A stretch of 64,000 bases of DNA. Source: Pseudoduganella dura (lineage in GTDB: Bacteria > Pseudomonadota > Gammaproteobacteria > Burkholderiales > Burkholderiaceae_D). This document shows positions 28,133-37,181 of this stretch, piece by piece. Made by a program: the position numbers and the translations under genes. The stretch is taken from the NCBI RefSeq assembly GCF_009727155.1, contig NZ_WNWM01000002.1, positions 620,001 to 684,000 on the forward strand, written 5' to 3'. Every line of letters begins with the position of its first letter. Positions within the stretch are counted from its first letter, which is position 1. The notes under the pieces are model-generated. The model saw only the letters and a list, made by a program, of their open reading frames with translations, had not been told where the DNA came from and searched no databases.

Positions 28133-29491
28133 ATGAACATGCCCTCCACTTCCCTGCGCGAACGCCTCGGCAACGGCACGCCGCGACCCACCGCCCAGCG
28201 CGGCGCCATCGACAACCGCGCCTATCACCAGCTCAAGAGCCGCATCCACGAAGCCCTGCTGGACCGGATCGACCTGGAAAGCATGCAGCGGCTGACGCAG
28301 GACCAGATCCGCCAGGAACTGCGCCTGCTGGTTGAGCGGCTGCTCGAGGAAGAAATGGTGGTGATCAACGATGCCGAGCGCAAGACGCTGACGCGCGACA
28401 TCCAGAACGAGATGCTGGGCTTCGGCCCGCTCGAGCCGCTGCTGGAAGATCCCACCGTGTCCGACATCCTCGTCAACACGCACAAGCAGGTCTACGTGGA
28501 ACGGCGCGGCCGCCTGGAACTGACCGACGTGACGTTCACCGACGATGCGCACCTGATGAAGATCATCGACAAGATCGTCTCGCGCGTGGGCCGCCGCATC
28601 GATGAATCGAGCCCGATGGTCGACGCCCGCCTGCCGGACGGCTCGCGCGTGAACGCCATCATCCCGCCGCTGGCGATCGACGGTCCGGTGATGTCGATCC
28701 GGCGCTTCTCGGCCGACCCGCTGCGCCTGGCCGACCTGGTGGCCTACGGCAGCATGACGGCCGACATGGCCGAGGTGCTGCAGGGGCTGGGCAAGGCCAA
28801 GATGAACATCCTGATCTCGGGCGGCACCGGCAGCGGCAAGACCACGATGCTGAACGTGATCTCCGGCTTCATCAACCAGACCGAGCGCATCGTGACGGTG
28901 GAAGACGCCGCCGAGTTGCAATTGCAGCAGCCGCACGTGGTGCGCCTGGAAACGCGCCCGCCGAACATCGAGGACAAGGGCGAGGTCACGCAGCGCGCGC
29001 TGGTGCGCAATGCGCTGCGGATGCGCCCCGACCGCATCATCCTGGGCGAGGTGCGCGGCGCCGAGGCGCTGGACATGCTGGGCGCGATGAACACGGGCCA
29101 CGAAGGCTCGATGGCGACGATCCACGCCAACACGCCGCGCGACGCGCTCACGCGGCTGGAAAACATGGTGAGCATGGCCGCCGCCACGCTGCCGCCGAAG
29201 GCGATGCGCCAGCAGATCAGCTCCGCGGTCGGCGTGGTGGTACAGGTGTCGCGCCTGACGGACGGCAAGCGCAAGGTGCTGTCGATTTCCGAGGTGACCG
29301 GCATGGAAGGCGACGTGATCACGATGCAGGAAGTGTTTTCGTACAAGCAGACCGGCGTGGCCGACGACGGCACGGTGATCGGCCACTTCTCCGCCAGCGG
29401 CGTGCGGCCCCGGTTCGCCGAGCGGCTGCGCACGTTCGGCGTGACGCTGTCGCCCCACGTGTTCGAGCCGCGCATGGAGCCGGCCCGATGA
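28133..29491 (+). CDS. cpaF: Tad secretion ATPase CpaF/TadA
   Basis: 452-aa hexameric GspE-family ATPase powering Flp pilus extension and retraction. Walker [10 protein letters not shown], Asp box ([10 protein letters not shown]), Walker B region (RIILGEVRG) and His box ([11 protein letters not shown]) are intact. The N-terminal helical domain spans 1-90. Its stop overlaps tadB (ATGA). Confidence 0.96.
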   Translation: MNMPSTSLRERLGNGTPRPTAQRGAIDNRAYHQLKSRIHEALLDRIDLESMQRLTQDQIRQELRLLVERLLEEEMVVINDAERKTLTRDIQNEMLGFGPLEPLLEDPTVSDILVNTHKQVYVERRGRLELTDVTFTDDAHLMKIIDKIVSRVGRRIDESSPMVDARLPDGSRVNAIIPPLAIDGPVMSIRRFSADPLRLADLVAYGSMTADMAEVLQGLGKAKMNILISGGTGSGKTTMLNVISGFINQTERIVTVEDAAELQLQQPHVVRLETRPPNIEDKGEVTQRALVRNALRMRPDRIILGEVRGAEALDMLGAMNTGHEGSMATIHANTPRDALTRLENMVSMAAATLPPKAMRQQISSAVGVVVQVSRLTDGKRKVLSISEVTGMEGDVITMQEVFSYKQTGVADDGTVIGHFSASGVRPRFAERLRTFGVTLSPHVFEPRMEPAR

Positions 29492-30462
29492 ACGCCACGT
29501 TCGCGCTGTTCGTCGTGCTGCTGTTCTCGGCCGTGATGCTGCTGGTATGGGGCGTCTGGACCGGCTGGGCGGCGCACCGCAACCCCGAGGCGGAGCGCGT
29601 GTCGCGCCGGCTGCGCGGCATCATCGGCGGCGAGGCGCGCCAGTCGGACGTGACCATCGTCAAGGAGCGCCGGCTCAGCGACAGCGCCGATCTCGATACG
29701 CTGCTGCGCCGCCTGCCCGGCACGCGCCGGCTGGACCGCATGCTGGTGCAGGCCGGCGTGCAGTTCCTGGTGGCGCGGCTGCTGGCCTTCTGCGCCGCCG
29801 GCGGCATGGCGGGCTTGCTGCTGGCGGCGTTGCTCGGCTTGCCGGGCCCGGCCTTGCCGGTGGCCGCCGCAGCGCTCGCCAGCCTGCCGCTGCTGTACCT
29901 GGCGCGCGCCCGGGACCGACGGCTGGCCCGCTTCGAGCACCAGTTGCCGGAAGCGCTGGACATGATGAGCCGCGCGATGCGCGCCGGCCATGCCTTTCCG
30001 ACCGCGCTGAAGCTGGCGGGCGACGAGTCGGCCGCCCCGCTGGGCACGGAATTCAGGGCCGCGTTCGACGAAGTCAATTTCGGCATCGGCATGGGCGATG
30101 CCCTGAACAACCTGGCGCAGCGCGTGCCCAGCATGGACCTGCAGTACTTCGTGGTGGCCGTGCTGATCCAGCGCGAAACGGGCGGCAACCTGACCGAGCT
30201 GCTGGCATCGATCAGCGCCATCATCCGCGACCGCCACCGGCTGCTGGGCCAGGTGCGCGTGCTGTCCGCCGAGGGCCGGCTGTCGGCCTGGATCCTGTGC
30301 CTGCTGCCGTTCGGCGCCGGCGCGATGATGTACGCGGTCAATCCCGCGTCGATGAGCGTGCTGGCGACGGATCCCGCGGGCCGCCAGATGGTGGGCATGG
30401 CGGCGCTGATGATGGTGATCGGCGTGCTGGCCATGCGCAAGATCATCCGCATCCGGATTTGA
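29488..30462 (+). CDS. tadB: Tad inner-membrane platform protein TadB
   Basis: 324 aa with two N-terminal and two C-terminal membrane helices flanking a GspF domain ([35 protein letters not shown]). Works with TadC as the platform driven by CpaF. Start overlaps cpaF; tadC follows after four bases. Confidence 0.94.
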   Translation: MNATFALFVVLLFSAVMLLVWGVWTGWAAHRNPEAERVSRRLRGIIGGEARQSDVTIVKERRLSDSADLDTLLRRLPGTRRLDRMLVQAGVQFLVARLLAFCAAGGMAGLLLAALLGLPGPALPVAAAALASLPLLYLARARDRRLARFEHQLPEALDMMSRAMRAGHAFPTALKLAGDESAAPLGTEFRAAFDEVNFGIGMGDALNNLAQRVPSMDLQYFVVAVLIQRETGGNLTELLASISAIIRDRHRLLGQVRVLSAEGRLSAWILCLLPFGAGAMMYAVNPASMSVLATDPAGRQMVGMAALMMVIGVLAMRKIIRIRI

Positions 30463-30466
30463 AACG

Positions 30467-31396
30467 ATGAACAATCAACAGATACTGATCCTGGCCGCCG
30501 TGTTCGTGCTGATCTTCGGCGCCGCAGCGCTGGCGATGGTGGTGCTCACCAGCGACCCGATGAAGCACCGCCTGTCGGCGCTCGACGAACGCGAGGCCAT
30601 TGCCCGCGAGCCCGCGCGCGACTGGCTGCGGCGCCTGTCGCAACTTGCCGCGCCGCTGGCGAAACTGTCGGTGCCCGCCGAAGGGTGGGAAAACTCGCCG
30701 GTACGGCTGCGCTTCATCAACGCCGGCTGGCGCGGCGCGTCCACGCCCGGCCTGTTCCACGCCTGCAAGACGGCGCTGACGGCCGGCCTGCCGCTGGCCA
30801 CCTGGCTGCTGCTGGGAGACGATCCCCAGCGTGCCGGCAGCACCACCTTCCTGAGCCTGGCGGTTGCCGCGGCATGCGGCTACTACGCGCCGGATATCCT
30901 GCTCAAGCGCCGGATCGCCCACCGCCAGCGGGAGATCTTCGAAACCTTCCCCGATGCGCTGGACCTGATGACGGTGTGCGTGGAAGCCGGCCTGGCGATG
31001 GATGCCGCGCTGGCCCGCGTGGGCGCGGAAATCGGCCTGAAAAGCCCCGTGCTGGCCGAGGAGCTGCAACTGGTGACGCTGGAACTGCGCGCCGGCAACG
31101 CCAAGGACAAGGCGCTGCGCAACCTGGCGCTGCGCACCGGCGTGGAAGACGTGGACGCGCTGGCCAAGATGCTGATCCAGGCCGACCGTTTCGGCACCAG
31201 CGTGGGGGTAGCGCTGCGGATCCAGTCGGAGCAGCTGCGCACGCGGCGGCGCCAGCTCGTCGAAGAGCGCGCGGCGAAGATCGGCACGAAACTGCTGTTC
31301 CCGCTGATCTTCTTCATCTTTCCCGCGCTGCTGGTGGTGTTGCTGGGACCGTCGATATTGCAGATCCAGAAGGCGCTGGCGCAGATGGCGGCATGA
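30467..31396 (+). CDS. tadC: Tad inner-membrane platform protein TadC
   Basis: 309 aa. GspF domain ([32 protein letters not shown]) between membrane helices. Last gene of the rightward tad unit. A GC-rich hairpin (31399-31424) without a T tract follows and may slow transcription before the convergent M48 gene. No tadD (TPR) gene follows. Confidence 0.93.
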   Translation: MNNQQILILAAVFVLIFGAAALAMVVLTSDPMKHRLSALDEREAIAREPARDWLRRLSQLAAPLAKLSVPAEGWENSPVRLRFINAGWRGASTPGLFHACKTALTAGLPLATWLLLGDDPQRAGSTTFLSLAVAAACGYYAPDILLKRRIAHRQREIFETFPDALDLMTVCVEAGLAMDAALARVGAEIGLKSPVLAEELQLVTLELRAGNAKDKALRNLALRTGVEDVDALAKMLIQADRFGTSVGVALRIQSEQLRTRRRQLVEERAAKIGTKLLFPLIFFIFPALLVVLLGPSILQIQKALAQMAA

Positions 31397-31424
31397 ACGG
31401 GGCGGGGGCTGGGGTGCCCCGCCC

Positions 31425-32339
31425 TCAGTCCTGGAGAAGACGCCTCTTGCGTTCGCCGAGCGATGGATGCGTATCGAATACGCCGACACCCGCCGGCTCC
31501 GTATCGGTAAACAACGACAGCGCATCGATCATTGCCGCCCTGGAGGTCAACGCGGCGCCCGCCGCGTCAGCTGCGAATTCCCGCTCGCGGCTGTATGCAT
31601 GGAAGCCCCATTCCAGCAGCCAGTTCAAGACCAGATAGCCGGCGACGATCAGCAGCGGCCACTTGGCGATCCTTGCCAGCACCTCGAACCAGCCGAGCAG
31701 CTGTCCGGCGATCGCGGACATTCCCTGCACGAAACCGGTTACGGCAGCCAGGACCATGGTAAGAGCCAGCACCCATGGCCATATCATGCGGAACATATCG
31801 CGGATTGCGCCAGACAAGAGCCATGGGTAGAAACGCACGGCCTCGTTGAAAGCCAGGATGAAGACCTTGTTGCGGGAGTCGCCGTTCCTGAGATGCGCAA
31901 TTTCATGGGCAGCGATCGCGAGCAGCTGGCGTTGGCTCGCCGATGCGATCAGCGTGCTCGAGAAGGCAATGAGCGCCCTGCCCCGACGGACCGATGAAAT
32001 GGCGAATGCATTGGCATCCTCCGCCGGGTACTGTCCAATCCGCACATCGCCATCGGTCTCCTTCAGCAATCCGTTCACCCGGCTTGCCACTGCCTCGTTC
32101 GCTGTCACGTTGTACTTCTTCCACACCATCTCGATCGGGTCATGGAAGAAGCGGATCGCGACCAATAATGGAAGCCCGGCCACTACCAGGAATGGCCCGG
32201 CTATTTCCAGCACATCACGATGCACGAATCCATGCTGGCCGAGGCCCATCGCCAGCATGGAAAGCAGGAGCGCGGACAGCGAGCACCCCAACAGGTATTT
32301 CGCCATGCGTGGATACCATTGATGCAGTTCCTTCGCCAT
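31425..32339 (-). CDS. M48-family membrane metalloprotease (HtpX-like)
   Basis: 304 aa. Two N-terminal helices, then the catalytic zinc motif HEIAH (145-149) on the cytoplasmic side, a further pair of helices (170-235), and the third zinc-ligand region REREFAADAAG (about 254). C-terminal THPSLGERKRRL is typical of the family. HtpX-like enzymes degrade damaged membrane proteins. The start is ATG 32339; a GTG directly upstream is also in frame. Confidence 0.9.
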   Translation of the reverse strand: MAKELHQWYPRMAKYLLGCSLSALLLSMLAMGLGQHGFVHRDVLEIAGPFLVVAGLPLLVAIRFFHDPIEMVWKKYNVTANEAVASRVNGLLKETDGDVRIGQYPAEDANAFAISSVRRGRALIAFSSTLIASASQRQLLAIAAHEIAHLRNGDSRNKVFILAFNEAVRFYPWLLSGAIRDMFRMIWPWVLALTMVLAAVTGFVQGMSAIAGQLLGWFEVLARIAKWPLLIVAGYLVLNWLLEWGFHAYSREREFAADAAGAALTSRAAMIDALSLFTDTEPAGVGVFDTHPSLGERKRRLLQD

Positions 32340-32510
32340 CACCAGTCCCCTCGAACGCTATCGGTTGCCTTCTATAAAAAGACTGCCAATCCCGCCGAAG
32401 TACCAATCCGCGCACTCCGCCGCAAGGCGAGTATAGCGTGCCGGTGAATCGCGAATATCCTTCACAAACTACCGAACAGACAGTCGGGCAGGCGCCGGGC
32501 GCGCCGGCCG

Positions 32511-34214
32511 TTACGCCGAAAGCCGCCCGCCGGTTCTTACCGCCCTGGCGCTCCCGCGCAGGCGGAAGCTGCCGACGGCCTGCGACAGGCCGGCCGCCTG
32601 TTCGCGCAGGCTTTCGGCCGCCGCCGCGGCCTGTTCGACCAGCGCCGCGTTCTGCTGGGTGATCGAATCCATCATGCTGACGGCGCGGTTGACTTCGCCG
32701 ATGCCGGTGCTCTGCTCGGCACTGGCGCTGGTGATGCCGGCCATGATGCCTTCGAGCTGGCGCACCGCCTGGACCACCTGGTTCATCGTCTTGCCCGCCT
32801 CGTCGGCCATGCGCGCGCCCTGCTCCACCGTGCCGGCCGAATCGCCGATCAGTTCCTTGATTTCACGCGCCGCCGCCGCGCTGCGCTGCGCCAGGTTGCG
32901 CACCTCGGATGCCACCACGGCAAAGCCGCGCCCCTGTTCGCCGGCGCGCGCCGCTTCCACGGCGGCATTGAGCGCCAGGATATTGGTCTGGAAAGCGATG
33001 CCGTCGATCACGCTGGTGATGTTGCCGATGCGGGTCGAGCTTTCGCGGATCGCGCCCATGGTGCCGACCACCTTCGCCACCACGTCGCCGCCCTGCGCGG
33101 CGATCGACGAGGCGTTCGCCGCCAGCCGGTTCGCCTCGCCCGCGTCGCTGGCATTGCGCTGCACGGTCTGGGTCAGCGTTTCCATCGTGCTGGCGGTCTG
33201 CTGCAGGGAACTGGCCTGCGATTCGGTGCGCTCCGACAGGTCGGCATTGCCGCGCGCGATCTCGCCGGTGGCCACCGCCATCTCGTCGGTGCTCGTATGG
33301 ATCTTGCCGATCATGCCGGCCAGGTTGCCGTTGATGGTGGCGATGGCGCGCATCAGGATGCCCACCTCGTCGTCGCGGCCCGCCCCGAACTCTTCGGTCA
33401 GGTCGCCCTGCGCGATCCTGGCGGCGGACGCGGTGGCGCTGGCGAGGTTGCGCCGGATATACCGGTACACCAGCAGCAGGCACAGCACGGTGCCGCCCAC
33501 GGACATTGCCAGCAGCGCCACCGCCAGCGCGAAGGCGGCGCGCGTCTCCCCTTCGGCCCGTGCCACCGATGCCGCCGTGCGGGCATCGAGCATGGCGAGG
33601 AATTCGTTCAGCGGCTGCATGATGCGGGCCTTGTTTCGGTGGTACGCGGCGTCGTGCATGATGCGGCGCGCCATCTCCGGGTCCGGCGCATCCTTGCGGG
33701 TGAAATTGCCGTTGCCGTCGTCGAACAGGCCCTTGACGGCGTTCATCGCGATCACTTCGGTCTTCACCAGGCCATCGGAATTGGCCTGCGCCTCCTTCAG
33801 CTTGGCGAATTCCCCTTCGGTGAAGCCGGCCTGCTTCATCAGCTCCTGCAACGCGACCGACCGGCCCGACGATGGCGGCACGGGCAGGCCGCCGGCCACG
33901 AAGTCCCAGTAGATGCGTCCGTAGTTTTCCGGCCGCGGCTTGGCGCCGTTGCGGATATCGAGGATATCCATGTACTGCCGTTCATACGTCGCTTCGCCGG
34001 AGACCACGTAGGTGCGGGCCAGCCGCGTCAGGTCGTCGGAACTTTGCCGCAGTTCGTCGGCCAGCAGGTACGACTGGTAACGCCCCTGGCTGGCCGCCGT
34101 GGCGGCGGCCTGCTTGTCCGATACGCGCAGCAGCGCCCACAGGGTGAGCGCCGCCAGCAGCAGCGCGAGGAGGAACGTGGCAATAAAGGCTTGCTTGATA
34201 GACAGATGACGCAT
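32511..34214 (-). CDS. methyl-accepting chemotaxis protein
   Basis: 567 aa. N-terminal membrane helix, periplasmic four-helix-type sensor (about 35-190), second helix (190-215), HAMP, then a signalling domain with the conserved hairpin tip [20 protein letters not shown] and methylation helices. No C-terminal NWETF-like pentapeptide, so it relies on other receptors for CheR/CheB docking. Ligand unknown. The gap to the M48 gene (32340-32510) shows nothing else. Confidence 0.94.
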   Translation of the reverse strand: MRHLSIKQAFIATFLLALLLAALTLWALLRVSDKQAAATAASQGRYQSYLLADELRQSSDDLTRLARTYVVSGEATYERQYMDILDIRNGAKPRPENYGRIYWDFVAGGLPVPPSSGRSVALQELMKQAGFTEGEFAKLKEAQANSDGLVKTEVIAMNAVKGLFDDGNGNFTRKDAPDPEMARRIMHDAAYHRNKARIMQPLNEFLAMLDARTAASVARAEGETRAAFALAVALLAMSVGGTVLCLLLVYRYIRRNLASATASAARIAQGDLTEEFGAGRDDEVGILMRAIATINGNLAGMIGKIHTSTDEMAVATGEIARGNADLSERTESQASSLQQTASTMETLTQTVQRNASDAGEANRLAANASSIAAQGGDVVAKVVGTMGAIRESSTRIGNITSVIDGIAFQTNILALNAAVEAARAGEQGRGFAVVASEVRNLAQRSAAAAREIKELIGDSAGTVEQGARMADEAGKTMNQVVQAVRQLEGIMAGITSASAEQSTGIGEVNRAVSMMDSITQQNAALVEQAAAAAESLREQAAGLSQAVGSFRLRGSARAVRTGGRLSA

Positions 34215-34372
34215 GACAGGCTCGCTGAAGCTGATGGTACGTGATACCCATCGTCAACGGTAACGTCATCGATGAAAGCATGTCCAGCGAATGCTGGCGA
34301 AGCGTGCCATTGCGATATGGGATTGTCGGATGTGGTGTACACAGTTGGCAAGGCGGCATGGACTGTCAGGCA

Positions 34373-34387
34373 ATAGTGCGGCACTAT
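34373..34387. promoter_or_regulatory. 15-bp dyad upstream of the TIR-SIR2 gene
   Basis: ATAGTG-CGG-CACTAT, exact arms around three bases, ending 47 bases before the TIR-SIR2 start. It is placed like an operator overlapping the promoter. The rest of the 220-base gap (34215-34434) carries no gene. Confidence 0.4.
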
Positions 34388-34434
34388 CACTTATACGCCG
34401 CAGTCCTCCGTTATTAGCCGATATAGGATGCGTA

Positions 34435-35778
34435 ATGAAAGTCTTCCTCAGTTACAGCAAGGGCGACAAGCGGGTCGTCGATGACATCGCGGCTACGCTG
34501 CAATCGTTCGGTCACGACGTCGAAGACTCGGGATTGAACCGTGAACCACGCGACAAGCCATTGCTGGAAGCTGTTGATTCGGCTGATGCGGTCATTCCCG
34601 TCATCAGCGAGCATGCATTCCGTTCAAAGCGCGTGCAAAATGAATTTTCCGTCATCGCGCTTGCCCGTGCCACGGGGAAGCGCGATCAGGCGATCGTGCC
34701 GATCGTTCTGGACAAGTCACCTATCCCGAATTACTTCACAGAGTGGCAGGCGATCGATTTTTCGTCGAGCGTCGAGCAGTCGTTGAAGCGCCTGAAAGAC
34801 GCCTTGACGCCGGATGGATCGGAAGATGCCGGAAATGTCACAACGGCATCGGCGGAAGTTGCTACCAAGGCCGATGAGCACAGCAAACAGGTCGAGACTT
34901 TGCGTCGCGCCTTGCGCGCGGGCGCGTTGACCTTGATGTGCGGCGCCGGTACGTCCGTTGCTGCCGGCATACCGGTCTGGAACGCACTGCTGCTGAAGCT
35001 ACTGGGCTCGATGATGCAGCGCCTGTCGAAGGATCATGCGATCGCTCTGACGGAACACGCGGCACAGGAGTTCCTGTCGCGCACCGATGCTTCGGCGCTA
35101 ATCCTGGGCAAATACCTGAAAACCAACCTCGGCGGGGATTTCACGTCGGAAGTAAGAGACGTCCTGTATTCCACCAGCCCGGCAGGTTCACCGCTCATTG
35201 ACAGCATCGTCGAACTTGCCCGCCCCCAGCGCGACAGTCGTGCGCTGGACTCGATCATCACCTTCAATTTCGATGCATTATTCGAAGAAAATCTGACACG
35301 CAATAATATCAACAACAAGTCGATTTTTTCCGAGGCGATCAAGCATGAATCGTGCGAGCTGCCGATTTATCATGTCCACGGTTTCCTCCCACGCAAAGGG
35401 CCGGTCGATACAGCGGGCCTTGTATTCAGCGAAGACGCATATCATAGTCAGTTCATCGACCCGTTCAGCTGGTCGAATCTTATCCAGCTCAACAAACTGA
35501 CACAGAACACCTGCCTGTTCGTCGGCATCAGCCTCACGGACCCGAACATGCGTCGTCTGCTGGATGTCGCCTGGCGCAAGAACGCCGAAAAAACGCTGCC
35601 GCATTTCATCATCAAGCTGGCTCCAAGGCAGCATTCCGCACTCGACCAACGCATCCTTCGCATCCTCGAGGAACAGGATGCCAACGGGCTGGGCCTGAAC
35701 GTCATCTGGATCAATGACTACACGGAGATCCCGGGCTTGCTGCTCCAGATTGCCGCCCGTACGGGCATTGCCGCCTAG
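34435..35778 (+). CDS. TIR-SIR2 fusion protein, putative anti-phage NADase
   Basis: 447 aa, starting at ATG 34435 (AGGA seven bases upstream). Residues 1-125 form a TIR domain: VFLSYSKGDK, the SADAVIPVISEHAF strand-loop and QNEF, whose Glu70 sits where TIR NADases have their catalytic Glu. Residues 155-415 form a SIR2 domain of the defence type: MCGAGTSVAAGIPVW (NAD loop, 168-182), ITFNFDALFEE (Asn278), HVHGFLP (catalytic His315) and LFVGISLTDPNMRRLLD. In type I Thoeris these two activities are on separate proteins (ThsB makes a signal; ThsA, SIR2-SLOG, depletes NAD). Here they are fused and no SLOG domain is evident. The gene stands alone between housekeeping genes. Function is inferred from domains. 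Confidence 0.85.
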   Translation: MKVFLSYSKGDKRVVDDIAATLQSFGHDVEDSGLNREPRDKPLLEAVDSADAVIPVISEHAFRSKRVQNEFSVIALARATGKRDQAIVPIVLDKSPIPNYFTEWQAIDFSSSVEQSLKRLKDALTPDGSEDAGNVTTASAEVATKADEHSKQVETLRRALRAGALTLMCGAGTSVAAGIPVWNALLLKLLGSMMQRLSKDHAIALTEHAAQEFLSRTDASALILGKYLKTNLGGDFTSEVRDVLYSTSPAGSPLIDSIVELARPQRDSRALDSIITFNFDALFEENLTRNNINNKSIFSEAIKHESCELPIYHVHGFLPRKGPVDTAGLVFSEDAYHSQFIDPFSWSNLIQLNKLTQNTCLFVGISLTDPNMRRLLDVAWRKNAEKTLPHFIIKLAPRQHSALDQRILRILEEQDANGLGLNVIWINDYTEIPGLLLQIAARTGIAA

Positions 35779-35935
35779 TGTGGTGAATCATAAATTCGTT
35801 GATTAATAAATTTGACGAAATCGTCTCAAGACAAGGCGGAAATGTACGGTAAGGCCGGGGCCTTTCCGTGCATTTTCAACGCAGTATTGGGGCGATTCTC
35901 GTCGGATTTATTCAACGAATTTGTGATTCGGCACA
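35779..35935. mobile_element. 157-bp palindromic MITE-like element
   Basis: The terminal 24 bases are inverted repeats with three mismatches (TGTG at both outer ends, ATTCGTTGA at the inner end of each arm); pairing continues inward with gaps. A second inner stem (AAATGTACGG..AAGGCC with GGCCTTTCCGTGCATTT) makes nearly the whole element a hairpin. CTAG flanks both sides (35775-35778, 35936-35939), a four-base duplication like that of IS5-group elements. No transposase. The left CTAG contains the TAG stop of the TIR-SIR2 gene. Confidence 0.7.
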
Positions 35936-36010
35936 CTAGTGCCTCTGCGATTTGTATGTACACGATGCGTGCGTAGAAGGCCAGCGCGTTGCCCGTTGTT
36001 AGGCCGATCA

Positions 36011-36121
36011 TCGCCAGTACCGGAACCGGACGCCGTGTCCATGCTGCTGGCGGGGCTGGCCGTGGTGGTCGCTGCCGCGCGGCGGCGCGGCCGCCGGTAT
36101 CGGCCCGCCCTGCCCGGCTGA
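36011..36121 (+). pseudogene. PEP-CTERM gene remnant (sorting tail only)
   Basis: The frame reads SSPVPEPDAVSMLLAGL then a hydrophobic run and ARRRGRR before the stop: a PEP-CTERM sorting signal (VPEP motif, helix, basic tail). The rest of the protein is missing; upstream lies only the MITE and the TIR-SIR2 gene. This is the leftover 3' end of an exosortase substrate gene, cut off by the insertion events to its left. It converges on the glycosyltransferase gene. Confidence 0.65.
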
Positions 36122-36122
36122 T

Positions 36123-37181
36123 TCAGGCTGCCAGGCATTCCCGGTACACCGCGAGATACGACGCCGCGGCCTTTTCCCACGTGAAGCGCAGCGCATGCGC
36201 GCGCGCCCGCCGGGCCCCGTCCTCGCCGGCGAAGCGTGCCAGCCCGGCGCCAAGCACTTCGCCCATGTGGTCCGGGTCGAAGTTGTCGAAGTAGCAGGCC
36301 GCATCGCCGCCCACCTCCGGCAGGCTGGTGAAGCGCGACAGGAACACCGGGCGGCCGTGGTGCATCGCCTCGATCGCCGGCAGGCCGAAGCCTTCGGCGA
36401 GCGAGGGAAACAGGAACGCCTCGCAGTGCGCGTAATACCAGTCCCGGTCGGCCTGGCTGACCGGGCCGGTCACCGCGACCTGGCCGGAGACGCCATGGCG
36501 CGCCGCCTCGTCCAGGATTTTTTGCCGGTAGTCCTCCTTGATCACGCCGGCGATGACCAGCGTGTAGTCGGTCTTGCGCAGCAACGGCACCAGCACATGG
36601 AAGTTCTTCTTCGGGCAGACCATCCCGACCGTGAACAGGAATGGGCCCGGCGGCACGAAGCGCGGCTGGTGACCGGCGGGCGCATGACCCGCATCGACCC
36701 CGTTGTAGATGACCGACACCTTGTCGCCGGCTTCCGGAAAGTGGCGCAGGATGTCCGCCTTGACGAATTCCGAAATCGCCACCACGCGGTCGACGCCGGC
36801 GATCCGCCTGGCCATCCTGCGCAGGTACTTCGCGAGCTTCCGGCTGCCCGCCGGCTGTTCATGCACCTGGTTCAGGTCGTGCACCGTCATCACCTTCGCG
36901 GCGCGCACCCGCTCCGGGCCGAAGCGGCAATACTGGTCGGCGAAGTGGACTACGTCGAAACGGGCGTTGCGCGGGAAGTACCAGCGGTGATGCTTGCGGT
37001 GGCGCACATAGGATGCCTGCCCGCCCAGGAAACCGTCCTGCGCCGGATAGACGTAGGCGCTCAGGTCGAAACTGCCCTGCCCCTGCTTTACCAGTTGCTG
37101 CCCAAGGCTCCTGCCGAAGGTATGCAGACCGGTGTTTGCATGGCGCATCGAGTCGAGGGTGATCAGCAGCCCCGGTGTCAT
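36123..37181 (-). CDS. GT4-family glycosyltransferase
   Basis: 352 aa. The family-4 glycosyltransferase core is clear: TVGMVCPKKNFHVLV (nucleotide-sugar region) and AFLFPSLAEGFGLPAIEAMHHG with the EGFGLP motif (ExFGxxxxE). It transfers a sugar from a nucleotide donor, probably in LPS or capsule assembly. The ATG at 37181 overlaps the stop of the GT9 gene (ATGA), so both are coupled. Acceptor unknown. Confidence 0.9.
   Translation of the reverse strand: MTPGLLITLDSMRHANTGLHTFGRSLGQQLVKQGQGSFDLSAYVYPAQDGFLGGQASYVRHRKHHRWYFPRNARFDVVHFADQYCRFGPERVRAAKVMTVHDLNQVHEQPAGSRKLAKYLRRMARRIAGVDRVVAISEFVKADILRHFPEAGDKVSVIYNGVDAGHAPAGHQPRFVPPGPFLFTVGMVCPKKNFHVLVPLLRKTDYTLVIAGVIKEDYRQKILDEAARHGVSGQVAVTGPVSQADRDWYYAHCEAFLFPSLAEGFGLPAIEAMHHGRPVFLSRFTSLPEVGGDAACYFDNFDPDHMGEVLGAGLARFAGEDGARRARAHALRFTWEKAAASYLAVYRECLAA

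Noticed and set aside
26819-29458. Long leftward open frame opposite cpaE and cpaF
   Set aside because: Antisense shadow in GC-rich DNA; His/Arg-rich with no family likeness, and the plus strand carries clear Tad genes.
31399-31424. Terminator between tadC and the M48 gene
   Set aside because: GC-rich hairpin but no T tract on either strand; mentioned only as a possible pause site.
34291-34434. Earlier start for the TIR-SIR2 gene
   Set aside because: The added 48 residues cross the dyad, have no TIR likeness and no ribosome site.
35826-36011. Leftward 61-codon frame across the MITE
   Set aside because: Runs through the hairpin and the PEP-CTERM remnant; arises from the repeat.
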